Shown piece by piece: positions 8,277-11,146 of a DNA stretch of 11,146 nucleotides (its first letter is position 1; each line of letters starts with the position of its first letter). The position numbers and the translations under genes were made by a program. Below the pieces are notes generated by a model, which saw nothing but the letters and a program-made list of their open reading frames with translations, did no database searches and was not told where the DNA came from. This DNA comes from CBDUXZ01 sp965371325 [NCBI: uncultured bacterium] (lineage in GTDB: Bacteria; JAUYMQ01): the NCBI GenBank assembly GCA_965371325.1, contig CBDUXZ010000028.1, positions 1 through 11,146 of the forward strand, read 5' to 3'.

Positions 8277-9730
8277 GCGCCAGCCTCGCACCCGCCTTTG
8301 ATCTGCGCGCCCTCGAGCCTCTCCTCGTGATCGTCGGCACCGCGCTTCTCGTTCTCGTCTTCGACCTCGTGCTCCCCCGCCGAACGAGAGCAAGCCTCGC
8401 GATGGTCACGATCGCGGGAATGGTGATCGCCATGCTGGCGAGCCTCCTCCTTTCGGCGGAGGCGCCACTTCGCTTCATGACCGCGTCGCCGTCGATGGTG
8501 GTCCTCGACACCTACGCGATCTTCTTTAATCTCCTGGTCCTAACGGGAGGCGTCCTCACGATCCTCGCCTCGGTGAACTACCTCGAGGAGATGCAGTCTC
8601 ACCACGGCGAGTATTACGTTCTCATCCTGTGCGCCGTGGCGGGAATGATGACGATGGCCGCGGCAACGGATCTCATCACCGTTTTTCTGGGGCTCGAGGT
8701 GATGAGCATTCCTGTCTACATCCTCGCGGGATTCAACCGCCGGCGCGTCCGATCGAACGAGGCGGCGCTGAAGTACTTCCTGCTCGGCGCCTTCGCGACG
8801 GGGCTCTTCCTCTACGGCATCGCACTCATTTACGGCGCCACGGGTACCACTGATCTGGCCGCCATCCGCGCTGCCTGGCAGCCCACGCCGCTTGGCCTTG
8901 CGGGACTGGGCCTCGTGCTGGTCGGCTTTGGATTCAAGATCTCCGCCGTCCCGTTCCACATGTGGACGCCCGACGTCTATGAGGGGGCCCCCACACCCGT
9001 CACGGGATTTATGGCGGTCGGGGTGAAGGCGGCGGCTTTCGCGGCTTTCGTTCGTGTCTTTTTCGTGGCCTTCGACGTTTCGGCGGACAAATTGAACGCG
9101 CTCCTCTGGATACTCGCGGTTGCGACGATGACGGTCGGAAACGTGGCGGCCATCGCGCAAACGAACATCAAGCGGATGCTCGCATACTCCAGTATCGCCC
9201 ACGCGGGCTATATGCTCGTGGGAATGGTCGCCGGTACGACGGCGGGCCAGGCGGCGATCCTCTACTACCTGCTGGTCTACACCTTCATGAACCTGGGGGC
9301 GTTCGCGGTGATCATTCTGCTCGTGCGCGACGGGGAGGAGCGGGAGCAGATAGAAGATATGGCTGCCCTCGGCTACGCGCGGCCCGCCCTGGGCCTGGCT
9401 ATGACACTTTTCATGCTCTCTCTCGGGGGGATTCCGCCCACTGCCGGTTTCATGGGGAAGTTCTATCTGCTCCGCGCCGCCATGGAGGCGCAGTACTACT
9501 GGCTGGTCATCTTCGCGGTCCTGAACGCTGTTGTCTCCATGTACTACTACCTGCGGGTGATCATCGTGATGTACGGGAGTGAGCCTGCACACGATCTCCG
9601 TGCCGCCGCTCCCTCCACGGCCTGCGCCCTCGCGCTCGCCATATCCGTCCTCGCTACCCTCTTTCTGGGCATCTTCCCCGGAGCCCCGCTCGACTTCGCC
9701 CTCCGGAGCGTATCCGCGCTCTTCTCCTGA
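8273..9730 (+). CDS. nuoN: NADH-quinone oxidoreductase subunit N
   Basis: This proximal antiporter-like pumping subunit of the complex I membrane arm has 485 residues, the normal family length. Members have about fourteen transmembrane helices. Conserved charged residues: E142 in FLGLEVMSIPVYILAGFNRR, K222 in GFGFKISAVPFHMWTPDVYE, K252 in MAVGVKAAAFAAF, and K396 in GIPPTAGFMGKFYLL. These match the E. coli NuoN lysines K217, K247 and K395 in position and context. The start is fixed by the ATGA overlap with nuoM and a good ribosome site. It is the last gene of the operon here, as in most nuo operons. The minus-strand regulator ends 154 bases downstream. Confidence 0.97.
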   Translation: MSASLAPAFDLRALEPLLVIVGTALLVLVFDLVLPRRTRASLAMVTIAGMVIAMLASLLLSAEAPLRFMTASPSMVVLDTYAIFFNLLVLTGGVLTILASVNYLEEMQSHHGEYYVLILCAVAGMMTMAAATDLITVFLGLEVMSIPVYILAGFNRRRVRSNEAALKYFLLGAFATGLFLYGIALIYGATGTTDLAAIRAAWQPTPLGLAGLGLVLVGFGFKISAVPFHMWTPDVYEGAPTPVTGFMAVGVKAAAFAAFVRVFFVAFDVSADKLNALLWILAVATMTVGNVAAIAQTNIKRMLAYSSIAHAGYMLVGMVAGTTAGQAAILYYLLVYTFMNLGAFAVIILLVRDGEEREQIEDMAALGYARPALGLAMTLFMLSLGGIPPTAGFMGKFYLLRAAMEAQYYWLVIFAVLNAVVSMYYYLRVIIVMYGSEPAHDLRAAAPSTACALALAISVLATLFLGIFPGAPLDFALRSVSALFS

Positions 9731-9744
9731 GGCGAACGTCCCCT

Positions 9745-9909
9745 TCAGATTCGTTGTGCAAACCCGAACAGTCCGAAGGCGATGATCACCGAAGAGACCG
9801 CCAGGATCGCCCTGCGCCACCACGTGCGCCGCTGGAGGAGAAAGATCAGAGGGAGGAGGAGGGAGAGGATTCGTGGGCCGCATTTCAGGATGATCCGGAT
9901 CCCCCGTTG
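9745..9909 (-). other. Candidate small two-helix membrane protein frame, no ordinary start
   Basis: On the minus strand an open frame of 54 codons ends at the TGA at 9747-9745 and is limited upstream by a TAA at 9912-9910. It reads as two hydrophobic helices joined by a strongly basic loop. The first is ILSLLLPLIFLL, the loop is QRRTWWRR, and the second is AILAVSSVIIAFGLFGF, ending in AQRI. By hand count about 40 of the last 51 codons end in G or C, which is codon-like. The same wobble positions serve a + strand frame, so this does not prove the strand. There is no ATG, GTG or TTG before the first helix. A CTG at 9888-9886 overlaps the regulator's stop codon. One base fewer in the run of five G (9905-9901, minus strand) would instead join it to an upstream frame starting with TTG at 10003, giving about 85 residues. 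I do not recognise a family. It could be a real small gene, a broken one, or chance. Confidence 0.35.
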
Positions 9910-11146
9910 TTACCATCCATCGCTGCGTCGTGGCGACGAGGTTTGCCCGCTCCCCCTCCGTGGGAAGCGCTCTCTCTTCGAGAGACACGGACGGGCGCGT
10001 CAATGCCGTGCTTGGCGATCTTCTGGTACAGTGTCTCGCGATTCACGCCCAGGCTTTGCGCCGTCGCGGTCTTGTTCCCCTCGAACGCCTTCAGCCGATC
10101 GGTTACTACGCGCGCTTCAACGCCGTCGATGATGGCCCTCAGCGGTCCCCGCTGATCAAGAATGTCCTGGTAGGGGGGCCGGTGCCGCCGCACAGGGTTA
10201 GAAACGAGATCCGCTTCGATAAAGTGCTGGTCAGGACAGAAGGCCACAAGCCGGTGAATTTCGTTCTCGAGCTGACGGACGTTTCCGGGCCATGGATATT
10301 GTTCGAGAAGAGCCATGGCCTCCGGCGAGATCCCGGGTATCCGCTTCCCCTCGCGTTTGGCGTAGATGCCGAGGAATCGTCGCGCGAAATGAGGAATATC
10401 TTCAGGGCGCTCGCGGAGGGGGGGGATATGGATGGGGAGCACGGACAGGCGATAGAAGAGATCCTTGCGGAACGCACCCTCTTCGACCGCGCGCTCCAGG
10501 TCAAGGTTGGTGGCGGCGATAATCCGCACGTCGATCTTCCTCACGCGGACGCTTCCGAGAGGGCGTACCTCCTGCTCCTGGATGACCCGCAGGAGCTTCG
10601 CCTGGAGATGGACCGGAAGCTCCCCAATCTCATCAAGAAAGAGGGTCCCGCCGTGGGCCTCCTCGAAGAGTCCCTTTCGATCCCGTTCCGCGCCCGTGAA
10701 GGCGCCACGAATCACGCCGAAGAGCTCACTCTCAAGGAGTGGTTCGGGGATCGCGGCGCAGTTCTGCGCCACGAATGAACGCTCGCGCCGTGCGCCGTTC
10801 AGGTGGATGGCGCGAGCCAGGACCTCCTTCCCGGTCCCCGTCTCTCCTCCGAGCAGCACGTTTGCGGTTGATTCGATTGCCATCTCGAGAATGCGAAGCA
10901 CCTTCAGCATCGCCGGGCTCGACGCGACGATCTCACGGAGGCCGTAGCGCCCGTCCAGCGCGGTCCGCAGCGTGCGAATCTCACGCGACTGCCGCGTAAC
11001 CTCCTCTTTCAGGCGGCGGTTGTCGTCCCGCAACCGGCACCGCGCAATGACCTCTCCGAGAACGACCGGAAGCACCTCGAGGTAATGCTCGTCCTTCACC
11101 AGGTAATCGCTCGCGCCGTTCTTCATCGCCTCCACCGCCACTTTCA
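9885..11146 (-). CDS. Sigma-54-dependent response regulator, N-terminus cut by the window edge
   Basis: This is an NtrC-family transcription activator. The frame is open to the right edge (first whole codon at 11144), so the GTG at 11141 is internal and most of the receiver, including its phosphorylated aspartate, is outside. Residues here are numbered from 11141. The end of the receiver is at 1-30, with GASDYLVKD holding the conserved lysine (K16), followed by D rather than the usual P. A probable coiled-coil linker runs from 36 to 62. The AAA+ domain has Walker A GETGTGKE (99-106), the sigma-54 contact loop GAFTGA (146-151), Walker B GGTLFLDEIGE (164-174), the arginine-finger region FRKDLFYRL (224-232), and sensor II WPGNVRQLENE (284-294). 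A Fis-type helix-turn-helix follows at 355-380 (NKTATAQSLGVNRETLYQKI). A 38-residue tail rich in Gly, Arg and Ser comes after it. The gene is convergent with nuo. Its target promoters and partner kinase cannot be told from this window. Confidence 0.93.
   Translation of the reverse strand, partial: KVAVEAMKNGASDYLVKDEHYLEVLPVVLGEVIARCRLRDDNRRLKEEVTRQSREIRTLRTALDGRYGLREIVASSPAMLKVLRILEMAIESTANVLLGGETGTGKEVLARAIHLNGARRERSFVAQNCAAIPEPLLESELFGVIRGAFTGAERDRKGLFEEAHGGTLFLDEIGELPVHLQAKLLRVIQEQEVRPLGSVRVRKIDVRIIAATNLDLERAVEEGAFRKDLFYRLSVLPIHIPPLRERPEDIPHFARRFLGIYAKREGKRIPGISPEAMALLEQYPWPGNVRQLENEIHRLVAFCPDQHFIEADLVSNPVRRHRPPYQDILDQRGPLRAIIDGVEARVVTDRLKAFEGNKTATAQSLGVNRETLYQKIAKHGIDAPVRVSRRESASHGGGAGKPRRHDAAMDGNNGGSGSS

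Noticed and set aside
9814-9829. Imperfect GC-rich inverted repeat (GCGCCAC ... GTGCGC) after nuoN as a terminator
   Set aside because: The stem is short, has a bulged base, and no T run follows on either strand. It is better explained as part of the candidate small frame or as chance.
8540-10003. Long open frame of 487 codons on the minus strand across nuoN
   Set aside because: Nearly all of it is antisense to nuoN, with a low-complexity charged translation. Only its first part (10003 to about 9905) may be coding, as discussed under the small membrane-protein finding.
9930-10778. Plus-strand open frame of 282 codons opposite the sigma-54 regulator
   Set aside because: It is the antisense of the AAA+ domain. 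Conserved GC-rich regulator domains often give such frames, and the minus strand carries every expected motif.

Overview
The window is about 11.1 kb of GC-rich DNA. Most of it is the distal part of a respiratory complex I (NADH:quinone oxidoreductase, type I) operon on the + strand. It ends with the C-terminal part of a sigma-54-dependent response regulator transcribed toward the operon from the right. Both edges cut a gene: nuoF lacks its 5' part at the left edge, and the regulator lacks its 5' part at the right edge. I see no RNA genes, mobile elements, CRISPR arrays or large repeats, and no gene-free stretch longer than 300 bases.

Layout: nuoF (partial, bases 2-868), nuoG (961-2577), nuoH (2632-3747), nuoJ (3782-4279), nuoK (4282-4584), nuoL (4641-6659), nuoM (6666-8276), nuoN (8273-9730), a 154-base convergent gap, then the regulator (9885 to the right edge, minus strand). 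Gaps between nuo genes run from a 4-base overlap to 92 bases, which suggests one transcript. NuoF and NuoG belong to the peripheral arm that takes electrons from NADH through iron-sulfur clusters. NuoH joins that arm to the membrane arm and helps form the quinone site. NuoJ, K, L, M and N form the proton-pumping membrane arm. The key charged residues of the pumping subunits are all present, so the complex looks functional.

Three things depart from the textbook layout. nuoI, which carries clusters N6a and N6b, is missing from its usual place between nuoH and nuoJ, and no other gene in the window could encode it. NuoG is only about 538 residues long: it keeps every cluster motif, including N7, but has a strongly shortened molybdopterin-oxidoreductase-like domain. 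In the gap after nuoN, the minus strand has an open frame that reads like a two-helix membrane protein but has no ordinary start codon. It may be a small gene broken at a run of five G (minus strand), or one with an unusual start.

The organism is a GC-rich bacterium. The sigma-54 response regulator and the style of the nuo genes would fit a deltaproteobacterial-type lineage (Myxococcota, Desulfobacterota and relatives) or a neighbouring phylum. This is a weak inference from the sequence alone. Apart from the small-frame candidate, I do not see an undescribed system here; most of the window is ordinary housekeeping metabolism.
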